This document shows, piece after piece, positions 16,488 through 25,930 of a stretch of 64,000 nucleotides of DNA (its first letter is position 1; every line of letters starts with the position of its first letter). The notes beneath the pieces are model-generated. The model saw only the letters and a list, made by a program, of their open reading frames with translations, ran no database searches and was not told where the DNA came from. The stretch spans positions 496,001 through 560,000 of the forward strand of contig NZ_PDOC01000002.1 of NCBI RefSeq assembly GCF_002760655.1. Reading direction: 5' to 3'. Origin of the DNA: Massilia eurypsychrophila. Lineage in GTDB: Bacteria; Pseudomonadota; Gammaproteobacteria; Burkholderiales; Burkholderiaceae_D. Both the position numbers and the translations under genes were made by a program.

Positions 16488-18113
16488 ATGCCGTCCTTCC
16501 CTGCCCGCTACCTCGCTTTGCTGAGCGCCGCCTTCGTGTTCGTCCTGTCGCTGGCGATCGCCGCGCTGCACGCGGGGCACAGCTGGTGGCTGGCGGTGCC
16601 GAGCGGCGCGCTGACCTTGGTGGGCATCGTCGACCTGCTGCAAACGCGCCAGGCGCTGCGCCGCAATTATCCGATCCTGGCGCACTTCCGCTACTTCTTC
16701 GAATCGATCCGGCCGGAGATCCGCCAGTACTTCCTCGAAGACGATACCGACGCCAGGCCGTTCTCGCGCAACCAGCGCAGCATCGTCTACCAGCGCGCCA
16801 AGGTGGAAACCGACAAGCGCCCGTTCGGCACCCAGCTCGACCTGTACCAGGCCGGCTACGAGTGGATCAATCATTCGATCCGGCCGGCCGACATCGCCGG
16901 CCACAACTTCCGCATCGAGATCGGCAACCATCCGGACTGCCCGCGCGCGCAGCCTTATCAGGCCAGCGTCTTCAACATCTCGGCGATGAGCTTCGGTTCG
17001 CTGTCGGCCAACGCTATCCTGGCGCTCAACGCCGGCGCCAAGATCGGCGGCTTCATGCACGACACCGGCGAAGGCAGCATCAGCCAGTACCACCGCGTCA
17101 ACGGCGGCGACCTGGTATGGGAGATCGGTTCCGGCTACTTCGGCTGCCGCAACGACGACGGCAGCTTTTCGGAAGAGCGCTTCGTCGCCAACGCGGCCAA
17201 CGCGCAAGTGAAGATGATCGAAGTGAAGCTGTCGCAGGGCGCCAAGCCGGGACAAGGCGGCATTCTGCCTGGCGCCAAGGTGACGATCGAAATCGCCGCA
17301 GCGCGCGGCGTGCCGCCGGGACGCGACTGCCTGTCGCCGTCCAGCCACTCGGCGTTTTCGACGCCGGTCGGCCTGCTCAATTTCGTCGAGCGGCTGCGCG
17401 TTCTGTCGGGCGGCAAGCCGACCGGCTTCAAGCTGGCGATCGGCCATCCGTGGGAGTTCTTCGCCATCGTCAAGGCGATGCTGGCAACCGGCATCACGCC
17501 CGACTTCATCGTCGTCGACGGCGGCGAAGGCGGCACGGGCGCCGCGCCCGTGGAGTTCTCGGACCACGTCGGCACGCCGCTGCAGGAGGCGCTGCTGCTG
17601 GTGCATAACACGCTGGTCGGCGCCGGCCTGCGCGAGCGCATCAAGATCGGCGCGTCCGGAAAAATCGTCACCGCGTTCGACGTCGCCCGCACCATCGCGC
17701 TGGGCGCCGACTGGTGCAACTCGGCGCGCGGCTTCATGTTCGCCCTCGGCTGCGTGCAGTCGCAGACCTGCCACACCGACCGCTGCCCTACCGGCGTGGC
17801 GACCCAGGACGCGCAGCGCCAGAAGGCGCTCGACGTGCCGGACAAGACCGCGCGCGTGGCCCACTTCCACCAGAACACGATGAAGGCGCTGTCCGAACTG
17901 ATCGCCGCGGCCGGCCTGACCCACCCGTCGCAGCTGAAACCCCACCACATCGTGCGGCGCGTCTCGCCCAACCAGGTCAAGCTGGCGTCGGCGCTGCTGC
18001 CCTACCTGACGGCGGGCGAACTGCTCGACCCGGATCAGCTGCGGCGCCTGCCGCCGGTGTTCGGCCTGTACTGGCCGATCGCGCAGGCCGAGTCGTTCCA
18101 GCCGCTGGCATGA
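16488..18113 (+). CDS. FMN-binding glutamate synthase-like protein, membrane anchored
   Basis: A 541-residue protein with the FMN-binding, ferredoxin-type domain of glutamate synthase (GltB central region). It starts with two membrane helices (ALLSAAFVFVLSLAIAAL and LAVPSGALTLVGIVDLL). Landmarks are FNISAMSFGSLSANAILALN, GGFMHDTGEGSISQYH, FIVVDGGEGGTGAAPVEFSD and the Cys cluster CVQSQTCHTDRCPTGVA, which resembles the 3Fe-4S ligands. No glutaminase domain is present. The start was placed at the second ATG because AGGAG lies seven bases upstream; an ATG at 16482 is almost on top of it. The substrate in vivo is not known. Confidence 0.88.
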   Translation: MPSFPARYLALLSAAFVFVLSLAIAALHAGHSWWLAVPSGALTLVGIVDLLQTRQALRRNYPILAHFRYFFESIRPEIRQYFLEDDTDARPFSRNQRSIVYQRAKVETDKRPFGTQLDLYQAGYEWINHSIRPADIAGHNFRIEIGNHPDCPRAQPYQASVFNISAMSFGSLSANAILALNAGAKIGGFMHDTGEGSISQYHRVNGGDLVWEIGSGYFGCRNDDGSFSEERFVANAANAQVKMIEVKLSQGAKPGQGGILPGAKVTIEIAAARGVPPGRDCLSPSSHSAFSTPVGLLNFVERLRVLSGGKPTGFKLAIGHPWEFFAIVKAMLATGITPDFIVVDGGEGGTGAAPVEFSDHVGTPLQEALLLVHNTLVGAGLRERIKIGASGKIVTAFDVARTIALGADWCNSARGFMFALGCVQSQTCHTDRCPTGVATQDAQRQKALDVPDKTARVAHFHQNTMKALSELIAAAGLTHPSQLKPHHIVRRVSPNQVKLASALLPYLTAGELLDPDQLRRLPPVFGLYWPIAQAESFQPLA

Positions 18114-18206
18114 CAGGCGACAATGCCATGGAAAGTTGACTGGCGCTAGAGCCAGCCAATGCAGCTTTTTCTGCGGTGCTGGCGCAAAAGTTTTATTGTC
18201 ACAGCC

Positions 18207-19157
18207 TCAAGCACCCGTTACTAACAAATCGTTCATGCGAGCAATGTGGTGCAAAATTTGCCGCTCCTTGTTCTTCCCTAATCCCGGAAAGTGACCAATT
18301 AGGTGGTCATCGAAATACGCCGCCAGTGCCTTGTTTTTTCCAAACTCTTGTTCACGTCCACTATGCTCGGCAGCTAACTTAGCGACGGCCTCTAAGAATT
18401 TGCTTTCAGGGCTTCCCGCCAATACATCGACCTCGTCGGATACGAAATGTTCGATCCAAATATCTCCATTCGACGAATTCTTGTATGTCACATGGATTGC
18501 AACGGCGCCTGGCGGCCCGCCACCCAACTGCACTTCGCTTCCGGTGATAGTGTAGTCGCCGAACCCCGTCCCGAACTGCGAGAACGTCTTGTGACTGTCG
18601 GTGAAGTGTTCGCGGCCTGCGTAGTCGGCATTCCGGATTTTCTTGTTGAATTGATCTACGATGTGCACGATTTTCGAGGTAGGCAAGGCGCCTAGCTGAG
18701 CCCCTGTGATCTTTCCTTGAAGTACGACATGAAACTTTACGTTTGGAGCTGAAGACAGAATTTGCATATCCGCATCGTTTAAACCGCTGTTTGCATAGAG
18801 AAGCGCAATATTGCGGTCACCGTACCTCGTCAGAAAAGCCTGGATGTGCCCCATCGCGACCCCGGGCCGGCATTGAAAACCTGGGATCACAGTCGGATAG
18901 GCAGCGATCGCCGCATCAACCTGCTTCATCCATTCCGAACCAGCCCCGCCTTGTAATTCACCTTGGCAGGGATTTATAACTACTATCATTTGTTGTCCAT
19001 TCTTACCAAGCGTCTCCATGCATTTGACAAAACCGCTAGGTTTTTGAACGATAGGCTCCACGATGGGGACGACGGCCCCGGCTTCCAAGCAACTACTGCT
19101 GGAACTTCGCAAGGCAAGTAGTTCTGACTGGCGGCCATAAACGTAAGGAAAGTACAT
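18207..19157 (-). CDS. sce7725 family protein
   Basis: A 316-residue protein. The start MYFPYVYGRQSELLALR and the middle (VVINPCQGELQGG, RNIALLYANSGLNDAD, IVHIVDQFNKKIRNADY, FGDYTITGSEVQLGGGPPGA) follow the sce7725 family, named from a Sorangium locus. The family is usually found beside sce7726, as here. No catalytic motif was recognised. The gene and its partner are more AT-rich than the flanking genes and have no metabolic context, which suggests a transferred accessory cassette. A defence or stress role is possible but unproven. Confidence 0.8.
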   Translation of the reverse strand: MYFPYVYGRQSELLALRSSSSSCLEAGAVVPIVEPIVQKPSGFVKCMETLGKNGQQMIVVINPCQGELQGGAGSEWMKQVDAAIAAYPTVIPGFQCRPGVAMGHIQAFLTRYGDRNIALLYANSGLNDADMQILSSAPNVKFHVVLQGKITGAQLGALPTSKIVHIVDQFNKKIRNADYAGREHFTDSHKTFSQFGTGFGDYTITGSEVQLGGGPPGAVAIHVTYKNSSNGDIWIEHFVSDEVDVLAGSPESKFLEAVAKLAAEHSGREQEFGKNKALAAYFDDHLIGHFPGLGKNKERQILHHIARMNDLLVTGA

Positions 19158-19217
19158 AAACTGCTCCGATCACGGTGGCGGCGATTATCGCCATTAGCCT
19201 GCCGTTTAAGAGCAATT

Positions 19218-20131
19218 TCAGGGTTGGCTAAGCGGCTGCGACAGAAGCGCCAAGACCGTAGCACGCTGTCGACCAGACAAAGGAGTAGCGTAACCTAGTG
19301 CTCGCAAGGAAGATGGCAGTTGAGAAACGAAGTCTACCGTATTCTGGTCAGTTGATCGCCTTCTCAATGCGTTTACAAAAATTGTATGCGCTAAAAGGGG
19401 CGATACCGTCTTAAATAGATGTTCGCAGTATGTCGAAATATGCCCGTTGGGTAGATCCGGCATTTTTCCGAATATCTCTTGAACAGCGGGCAGATATTCC
19501 GATCGCCTTAAACACCTAAATATGACGCCCGGATCTACGTTCTGTGCATTCGGCCGAGCTTCTCTATACGGAGTCAGTGGCGTCTGCTTGCCAAAACTAT
19601 AAGGCCAACGCGTGAATCCAACTCTTTTTCGTATCGCGCCACGTGGGATGGATGTGTGACGACATAAACTTTATCAAACACGTTTAAATAGTCTGAAGTT
19701 TGACTAGCAAGGCGACGCGCGCTATCAAACTCCGTTTTTATTTCGTAGGCTGTGCTCGTGCCATTGGCAACGGCAACATCGACGATAGAACGTCCAACAC
19801 CCAGCTCGACCTGAAATCCCGCCGTTCTAGGACTGTGGCGCTTAAAAATAAGCCGGGTCGCTAACTCGTTCTTGTACACGTATTCATTACGGTAAGAATC
19901 GGACAAGCTTTCCCAGGCAAGTTCGAACATTTCAGCCAAAGTTTGATTGCGCTCGCGCGCCGCCCGCGCAAGAACATCTTTTTTCAACATACCTATGGCT
20001 GAATTCGGCTCACCGGTCCTAGCCATGGCTGCGAACACAGGTCGAGTAAAAACTCGAGCAAGAAGACGCAAGGACGAAGGATCAATCGTCGTGTCCGTAC
20101 GAATAGTTCTGCCAGCTGATATTAGTGACAC
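19218..20131 (-). pseudogene. sce7726 family protein, frameshifted; PD-(D/E)XK nuclease-like
   Basis: The 5' frame (20131 to 19574) encodes an sce7726-type protein with the core SIVDVAVANGTSTAYEIKTE: an Asp, then about ten residues, then E-I-K, as in PD-(D/E)XK folds. It runs out of frame after VGLIV. One extra base in the A4 run at 19593-19596 (T4 on the coding strand) would continue it as FGKQTPLTPYREARPN, VDPGVIFRCLRRSEYLPAV and on to the stop at 19218, which is the expected family C-terminus. The start is uncertain: GTG 20131 lacks a good ribosome-binding site. The break may be a sequencing error, slippage, or a true loss. Confidence 0.78.
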
Positions 20132-20266
20132 TAGGTTTTCCAGTTTATATGTTCTGCGCCCAAAGGCCGCACCATTCTAGCAATAAATTACTTGGCCAAG
20201 TTTCCTCAAATCGCCTCTGTATCCATTTTCCTACTCTTCCAACCTTTAGGCGACAATTGCTGGCAA

Positions 20267-20295
20267 TTGCGTTGAAGCAGCCCCTTCGATATGAT
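20267..20295 (+). promoter_or_regulatory. Possible promoter of the CocE/NonD hydrolase gene
   Basis: TTGCGT (20267-20272) and TATGAT (20290-20295) are separated by 17 bases, 40 bases before the ATG at 20335. The -10 matches five of six consensus bases; the -35 is weak. The rest of the 203-base gap (20132-20334) holds no gene that can be supported. Confidence 0.4.
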
Positions 20296-20334
20296 GCAAT
20301 GCGCAACTTTATAAATCGCTAGTGGAGAAATTCA

Positions 20335-22251
20335 ATGCCTTGCCCAGTCACACTGAAGTTGTCGTCGCTCTCCCTGATGCTGCTGGCGCTGCATGCGCCG
20401 GCGTTTGCCCAGACCGCCGCCATGGCGCCCGACATCGCCAGCACCAAGTACCAGGCATTGGTTCCCGGCGCCGACTATGTCAAGCAGGTCGTCATGATCC
20501 CGATGCGCGACGGCGTCAAGCTCTACACGGTGATCGTGGTGCCGACGAACGCCGCGCGCGCGCCGATGATGCTGACCCGCACGCCGTACAACGCGGCCAA
20601 GCGCGCCGCGCGCAACAAGAGTCCGAACATGGCGTCGATGCTGCCGGAAGGCGACGACAACTTCGTCGCCAACGGCTACATCCGCGTGTTCCAGGACGTG
20701 CGCGGCAAGCATGGTTCGGAAGGCGACTACGTGATGACGCGGCCGATCCGCGGCCCGCTCAACGACACAAAGGTCGACCACGCGACCGACGCCTACGACA
20801 CCATCGACTGGCTGGTGAAGAACGTCCCGCAAAGTAACGGCAAGGTCGGTATGGTCGGCTCTTCGTACGAAGGCTTCACGGTGTTGATGGCGCTGGCTGA
20901 CCCGCATCCGGCGCTGAAGGCAGCGGTGCCAATGAGCCCGATGGTCGACGGCTGGCGCGGCGACGACTGGTTCCAGAACGGCGCCTTCCGCACCAACAAT
21001 CTCGATTACATCAGCGGCCAGACTGCCGCGCGCGGCGAAGGCGTGCAGCTGTCGACCGGCGTCCACGACGATTACGACATGGTGCTGCGGGCCGGTTCGA
21101 CCGCGGACCTTGCCAAGCGGTTCGGCGTCGACCAGCTCAACTTCACGAAGAAGATCTTCGAGCATCCGGCCTACGACAGCTACTGGCAGGAGCAGGCCGT
21201 CGACCGCGTATTGGCCGGCCGGCCGCTGAAGGTGCCCACCATGACGGTGGTGGGGCGCTGGGACCAGGAAGACATCTACGGCGCCTACGCCACCTACGCG
21301 GCGACCGAGCCGCGCGACAAGCAGAACGACATGAATCACCTGGTGGTCGGGCCATGGCGCCACAGCGGCGTCAATTACAACGGATCGACCCTGGGCGCGC
21401 TGAAGTTCAACGGCGACACCGCGGCCGAGTTCCGGCGCGATGTCATGCAGCCGTTCTTCGACCAGTACCTGAAGGACGGCGCGCCGAAGGCCGACACGCC
21501 GCCGGTGTTTTCGTACCTGACCGGCGCCAACAAGTGGCAGCGACTGGATCGCTGGCCGCTGGCCGCCGCCACCACGCCGATCTACCTGAAGGACGGCTTC
21601 CGGCTCGGCTTCGACCGTGCCGCCGGCACCGAGCAGTTCGACGAGTACGTCGCCGACCCGGCCAAGCCGGTGCCGTTCGTGCCGCGCCCGGTGCGCATGG
21701 GCGACGCCAACGTCTGGAAGCCGTGGCTGGTCACCGACCAGCGCAGCTTCTCCGACCGCACCGACGTGCTGACCTATGTGAGCGAGCCACTGCGCGCGCC
21801 GCTGCAGATCTCCGGCCAGCCGATGGTCAACCTGTTCGCTTCCACCAGCGGCACCGATTCGGACTGGGTCGTCAAGCTGATCGACGTCTACCCGGACGAA
21901 GTGTCGACGCAGCCGGAGATGGGCGGCTACCAGCTCGGCATCGCGATGTCGATCTTCCGCGGCCGCTACCGCGACGGGCTCGACAAGGCGGTGCCGATCA
22001 CCGCCGGCAAGGTCGAGAACTACCGCTTCGCGCTGCCCAACGCGGACCACGTGTTCCTGCCGGGGCATCGGGTGATGGTGCAGATCCAGTCGAGCTGGTT
22101 CCCGTTGTACGACCGCAATCCGCAAACCTTCGTGCCGAACATTTTCTATGCCAAGGCGGGCGACTACCGCAAGGCGACCCAGCGCGTGTATCACGCGCCG
22201 GGGATGGAGAGCACGATCGAACTGCCGGTAGTCGGTCCAGCCGGCTTGTAG
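20335..22251 (+). CDS. CocE/NonD family hydrolase, alpha-amino acid ester hydrolase-like
   Basis: A secreted serine hydrolase of 638 residues with a signal peptide ending at AFAQ. The N-terminal alpha/beta-hydrolase domain carries the nucleophile in GSSYEG (Ser177) and the conserved DVRGKHGSEGDY. The acid and His are expected in VVGRWDQEDIYG and VVGPWRHSG. A C-terminal jelly-roll domain follows (PLRAPLQISGQPMVNLFAST). The family includes amino-ester hydrolases, glutaryl-acylases and X-Pro dipeptidyl peptidases. Here GSSYEGF points to the amino-ester hydrolase branch. GGAGA lies upstream of the ATG. Confidence 0.9.
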   Translation: MPCPVTLKLSSLSLMLLALHAPAFAQTAAMAPDIASTKYQALVPGADYVKQVVMIPMRDGVKLYTVIVVPTNAARAPMMLTRTPYNAAKRAARNKSPNMASMLPEGDDNFVANGYIRVFQDVRGKHGSEGDYVMTRPIRGPLNDTKVDHATDAYDTIDWLVKNVPQSNGKVGMVGSSYEGFTVLMALADPHPALKAAVPMSPMVDGWRGDDWFQNGAFRTNNLDYISGQTAARGEGVQLSTGVHDDYDMVLRAGSTADLAKRFGVDQLNFTKKIFEHPAYDSYWQEQAVDRVLAGRPLKVPTMTVVGRWDQEDIYGAYATYAATEPRDKQNDMNHLVVGPWRHSGVNYNGSTLGALKFNGDTAAEFRRDVMQPFFDQYLKDGAPKADTPPVFSYLTGANKWQRLDRWPLAAATTPIYLKDGFRLGFDRAAGTEQFDEYVADPAKPVPFVPRPVRMGDANVWKPWLVTDQRSFSDRTDVLTYVSEPLRAPLQISGQPMVNLFASTSGTDSDWVVKLIDVYPDEVSTQPEMGGYQLGIAMSIFRGRYRDGLDKAVPITAGKVENYRFALPNADHVFLPGHRVMVQIQSSWFPLYDRNPQTFVPNIFYAKAGDYRKATQRVYHAPGMESTIELPVVGPAGL

Positions 22252-22280
22252 AGCGGCGTTCCGTATCCTACAGTGGACGA

Positions 22281-23198
22281 ATGGGCACCATACGCATCGG
22301 TATTTCCGGCTGGCGCTACCCGCCGTGGCGCGGCGTGTTCTATCCGGCCAAGCTGGCGCAGCACCGCGAATTGTCGTTCGCCTCGCGGGCGCTGCCGACG
22401 ATTGAGCTGAACGGCTCCTTCTATTCGCTGCAGCGGCCGGAAAGTTTTCAGGCGTGGCACGACGACACGCCGGACGACTTCGTCTTCAGCGTCAAGGGCA
22501 ACCGCTACCTGACGCACACGCGGCGGCTGCGCGACATCGACGGCCCGCTGGCGAACATGCTGGCGTCGGGGGTGTTCAACCTGGGCGACAAGCTCGGTCC
22601 TTTCCTGTGGCAGTTCCCGCCGAATTTCCAGTTCGATGCCGAGCGCATGGAGCATTTCCTCAGCCTGCTGCCGCACGACACCGACGCCGGCGTGGCGCTG
22701 GCGCGCAAGTACGAGCCGCGCATGGAAGGGCGCACCGCGCTCGAGGCGGGCAAGAAGCGCAAGATGCGGCACGCAATCGAAGTTCGCCACGAGAGCTTCC
22801 TCGATCCGGCGTTTGTCGCAATGCTGCGCAAGTACAAGGTGGCGGTGGTGGTGGCCGACACGGCCGGCAAGTGGCCGCACATCGAAGACGTGACGGCCGA
22901 CTTCATGTATTTGCGCCTGCATGGCGAAAAGGAGCTGTACGCCGGCGGCTACACCGAGGAGGCGCTGGATCGCTGGGCCGATCGCATTCGCGCCTGGTCG
23001 GCCGGCGCGCAGCCGGACGACGCGCGCCGGGTGTCGCCGAAAGCGCCGCCAAAGCGCGCCAGCCGCGACGTGTACTGCTACTTCGATAATGACATCAAGG
23101 TCGGAGCGCCGTTCGATGCGCGCAAGCTGATACAGCGACTAGGCCTGGACCCGGATGGCAAGCTGACCGCGTTGGCCAAGTCGCCGAACGACATCTAG
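22281..23198 (+). CDS. DUF72 domain protein
   Basis: A 305-residue DUF72 (YecE-like) protein with a TIM-barrel fold. Landmarks are IRIGISGWRYPPWRGVFYP at the start, TIELNGSFYSLQRPESFQAW, VFSVKGNRYLTH, LGPFLWQFPPNF and the C-terminal YLRLHGEKELYAGGYTEE and DVYCYFDND. The biochemical function of the family is not established. It follows the hydrolase gene by 29 bases and may share its transcript. Confidence 0.92.
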   Translation: MGTIRIGISGWRYPPWRGVFYPAKLAQHRELSFASRALPTIELNGSFYSLQRPESFQAWHDDTPDDFVFSVKGNRYLTHTRRLRDIDGPLANMLASGVFNLGDKLGPFLWQFPPNFQFDAERMEHFLSLLPHDTDAGVALARKYEPRMEGRTALEAGKKRKMRHAIEVRHESFLDPAFVAMLRKYKVAVVVADTAGKWPHIEDVTADFMYLRLHGEKELYAGGYTEEALDRWADRIRAWSAGAQPDDARRVSPKAPPKRASRDVYCYFDNDIKVGAPFDARKLIQRLGLDPDGKLTALAKSPNDI

Positions 23199-23252
23199 GC
23201 CAGCGGCTTGTTCACTCGTCCTCGCGAACGCGCCGGACCCGTCCACGCAATA

Positions 23253-23507
23253 TCAGCGGCGAGCGTGGATCTTGATGACGCGCCCTGATGGCGCCTCGGC
23301 CTGCGGCTCGGCGCACGACTTGCAGGTATCGCAGCCGCTGCCGCAGCTCGATTGGGTATTGAGCCACTGCGCCATCTTCGACTGGCTGGCGCCGCGCGCG
23401 CTCAGGCGGTACACCAGCTTCTGGCGCAGGCCGGCCGGCAGGTACTTGCGGACAATGTAGAGCAGCGCGACGACGACGATTGCGGCCACGATCAGGTTCT
23501 GCACCAT
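23253..23507 (-). CDS. FeoB-associated Cys-rich membrane protein (DUF6587-like)
   Basis: An 84-residue protein with one N-terminal membrane helix (LIVAAIVVVALLYIVRKYL) and a cytoplasmic Cys cluster CGSGCDTCKSC (C-x3-C-x2-C-x2-C). It starts one base after feoB ends, so it is the third gene of the feo operon. Small Cys-rich partners of FeoB are thought to aid ferrous iron transport, in the position of FeoC in enterobacteria. The cluster could bind iron or an Fe-S centre; that is inference. Confidence 0.82.
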   Translation of the reverse strand: MVQNLIVAAIVVVALLYIVRKYLPAGLRQKLVYRLSARGASQSKMAQWLNTQSSCGSGCDTCKSCAEPQAEAPSGRVIKIHARR

Positions 23508-23508
23508 G

Positions 23509-25407
23509 TCAGCTCCCCAGCGCCAGCGCGGCGCGGTAAGTGATGAATGAAGCGATGTACGCCAGCGCGAACATGTAGCCAGCCATGATCAGCGGCCAGC
23601 GCATGCCGCCGGTCTCGCGCTTGACCACCGCCAGCGTCGACAGGCACTGCGGCGCGAACACATACCAGGCCAGCAGCGACAGCGCGGTGGCCAGGGTCCA
23701 CGATTGCGCGATGATCGGCGTGAGCGAACTGGCCAGCGCGTCGCCGCTTTGCGACAGCGCATACACGGTGCCAAGCGCGCCGACGGCCACTTCGCGCGCC
23801 GCCATGCCGGGCACCAGCGCGATGCAGATCTGCCAGCCGAAGCCGATCGGCTCGAAGATGACGGCCAGTGCGCGGCCGATCATGCCGGCGATGCTGAAAT
23901 AGATCGGCGGCTGGGTGGCGCCTTCCGGCGCGCCGGGAAAACTCGACAGGAACCAGATCAGCACCATCAAGGTCAGGATCACGGTGCCGACGCGCGACAG
24001 AAAAATCACCGCGCGCTCCCACAGGCCGAGCGCCAGGTTGCGCAGGTGCGGCCAGTGATAGCTCGGCAGCTCCATCATCAAAGGCTGCTGGGCATTGCCG
24101 CCCATGGCGCGCTTGAAGAACCAGGCCACCGCCATCGCGCTGGCGATGCCGGCGAAGTACAGCGCGAACAGCACCAGGCCCTGCAGGTTCATGAAGCCGC
24201 CGACTTCGCGGTCGGGAATGAAGGCGGCGATGATCAGCGCGTACACCGGCAGGCGCGCCGAGCATGTCATCAAAGGCGCGATCATGATGGTGACGAGCCG
24301 GTCGCGCGGATTCTGGATGGTGCGCGCGGCCATGATGCCGGGGATGGCGCAGGCGAAGCTGGAGAGCAGCGGGATGAAGGCGCGCCCGGACAGGCCGACG
24401 CCACCCATCAGGCGGTCGAGCAGGAAGGCCGCGCGCGGCAGGTAGCCGCAGTCTTCCAGCGCAAGGATGAACAAGAACAGAATCAGAATCTGCGGCAGGA
24501 ACACCAGCACGCTGCCGACGCCGCCCATGATGCCTTCCACCAGCAGGCTGCGCAGCGGGCCGTCGGCCATGTTCGCGTTGATCATCTGGCCCAGGCTGTC
24601 GACGCCGCCGGTGATCATTTCCATCGGCAGGGCTGCCCAGCTGAATACTGCCTGGAACACCAGGAACATCAGCGCGGCCAGCAGGATCGGGCCGAGCACC
24701 GGATGCAGCACCACCTGGTCGATCTTCTCGGTCAGGTTGCCGGTGTCGTTGGCATGGCTGGTGCAGGCGTCGAGGATGCGGCGCACTTCGCGCTGGGTGT
24801 CTTCGACCGACACGGCGTCGATCGCCGACAGCGCGTTCGACGCCACCGGCGCCATCGCCGGCATCAGGTCGAGCGCGCGCAGCAGCGATTTTTCGCCGCC
24901 GCTTTGCACCGCCACCGTTTCCACCACCGGCATCTTCAGTTCGGCGGCCAGCTTGTCGGCGTCGATGACGATGCCGCGCCTGGCGGCCACATCGACCATG
25001 TTCAGCGCCAGCACCATCGGCAGGCCGAGGCGCTGCACTTCGAGCACCAGGCGCAGGTTCAGGCGCAGGTTGGTGGCGTTGACGACGCAGACGATGGCGT
25101 CGGGCGCCTGTTCGCCGGCGCGCAGGCCGGCCACGACGTCGCGCGTGATCGCTTCGTCGGGAGTCTGGGCGGTGAGGCTGTAGGCGCCCGGCAGGTCGAG
25201 CACGCGGAAGCTGCGCCCGGCGGGCGAGGTGAAACTGCCTTCCTTGCGCTCGATGGTGACGCCGGCGTAGTTGGCGACCTTCTGGCGCGCGCCGGTGAGG
25301 CGGTTAAACAGTGCGGTCTTGCCGCAGTTCGGATTACCGAGCAAGGCAATCAGCGGCGTGACTGGCGTGCGCGCGTCGGCTTCGACGCGCCGTTCTGCTG
25401 CACCCAT
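23509..25407 (-). CDS. feoB: Ferrous iron transporter FeoB
   Basis: A 632-residue ferrous iron permease. The N-terminal G-protein domain carries G1 GNPNCGKTALFNRLTG, the G2 switch region NYAGVTIERKEG, G3 LPGAYSL and G4 NMVD, followed by the helical GDI domain. The membrane part has two Gate motifs (PLMTCSARLPVYALIIAAF and GMAAREVAVGALGTVYAL). It imports Fe2+ across the inner membrane. It lies two bases after feoA and is somewhat shorter than the roughly 770-residue E. coli protein. Confidence 0.95.
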   Translation of the reverse strand: MGAAERRVEADARTPVTPLIALLGNPNCGKTALFNRLTGARQKVANYAGVTIERKEGSFTSPAGRSFRVLDLPGAYSLTAQTPDEAITRDVVAGLRAGEQAPDAIVCVVNATNLRLNLRLVLEVQRLGLPMVLALNMVDVAARRGIVIDADKLAAELKMPVVETVAVQSGGEKSLLRALDLMPAMAPVASNALSAIDAVSVEDTQREVRRILDACTSHANDTGNLTEKIDQVVLHPVLGPILLAALMFLVFQAVFSWAALPMEMITGGVDSLGQMINANMADGPLRSLLVEGIMGGVGSVLVFLPQILILFLFILALEDCGYLPRAAFLLDRLMGGVGLSGRAFIPLLSSFACAIPGIMAARTIQNPRDRLVTIMIAPLMTCSARLPVYALIIAAFIPDREVGGFMNLQGLVLFALYFAGIASAMAVAWFFKRAMGGNAQQPLMMELPSYHWPHLRNLALGLWERAVIFLSRVGTVILTLMVLIWFLSSFPGAPEGATQPPIYFSIAGMIGRALAVIFEPIGFGWQICIALVPGMAAREVAVGALGTVYALSQSGDALASSLTPIIAQSWTLATALSLLAWYVFAPQCLSTLAVVKRETGGMRWPLIMAGYMFALAYIASFITYRAALALGS

Positions 25408-25409
25408 GG

Positions 25410-25676
25410 TTATTCCGGCTTGATCGATACCAGCGCCGCTTCGAAGCGGCGCAGCGCGAAGGTCGACTCGCCGACCTTGATCGCCAGCGGGCCGCCCTGG
25501 ATACCACGGCGCAGCACGCGGATCCGTTCGCCCGGCACGAAACCGAGTTCCATCAGGCGCCGCCCGACGTCCACGCCCGCGCCGCCATCGAGGCCGGCCG
25601 GCGCCAGGTGAATCACCGTGCCGCTCTGCCCTGCCGCGAGGGTGTCAAGTGTGGTCAATGTCGAAGCAAGAGTCAT
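25410..25676 (-). CDS. feoA: Ferrous iron transport protein FeoA
   Basis: An 88-residue SH3-like FeoA protein that assists FeoB at the cytoplasmic face. It shows the core DVGRRLMELGFVPGERIRVL and ends with FALRRFEAALVSI. The start was set at MTLASTL, within the family length; an ATG 33 bases upstream is possible. It is the first gene of feoA-feoB-Cys-rich protein and has a Fur-like site 72 bases upstream. Confidence 0.9.
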   Translation of the reverse strand: MTLASTLTTLDTLAAGQSGTVIHLAPAGLDGGAGVDVGRRLMELGFVPGERIRVLRRGIQGGPLAIKVGESTFALRRFEAALVSIKPE

Positions 25677-25747
25677 GATGAACTTTGGTTGGTGTGCCGC
25701 CGGCGACAACCGGCTGGCGGCATGGAGGAGATACTAGCATCTTAAAC

Positions 25748-25766
25748 GGTAATGCGAATTATTTCC
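25748..25766 (-). promoter_or_regulatory. Candidate Fur box upstream of feoA
   Basis: GGTAATGCGAATTATTTCC matches 13 of 19 positions of the Fur consensus. It lies 72 bases before feoA in the feoA/bfd intergenic region, where iron control is expected. The match is moderate. Confidence 0.5.
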
Positions 25767-25911
25767 ATTTACGATTCTAACACCGGCCGGCGCTGCCGGT
25801 GCTTCTGCAACAAATTTTGGCAGCCCCCGAGAGCGATATCCCTACAGCGTATGAGGTTACGCAAACAAAGCGCTTGCAATCGCTGCGGAATTCCAAGAGA
25901 ATACAAATCTT

Positions 25912-25930
25912 AATGAGAATGATTCTCGTT
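25912..25930 (+). promoter_or_regulatory. Candidate Fur box upstream of bfd
   Basis: TGAGAATGATTCTCG contains a perfect GAGAAT-G-ATTCTC palindrome and closely follows the 7-1-7 Fur model TGATAAT-N-ATTATCA. It lies about 55 bases before the bfd ATG. bfd is typically derepressed when iron is low. Confidence 0.7.

Noticed and set aside
16362-17948. A 528-codon minus-strand ORF
   Set aside because: Antisense to the FMN glutamate-synthase-like gene; Arg/Ala/His-rich composition typical of a high-GC shadow.
20132-20334. A small gene upstream of the CocE-type hydrolase
   Set aside because: The forward ORF there has no ribosome-binding site or recognisable sequence and covers the likely promoter.
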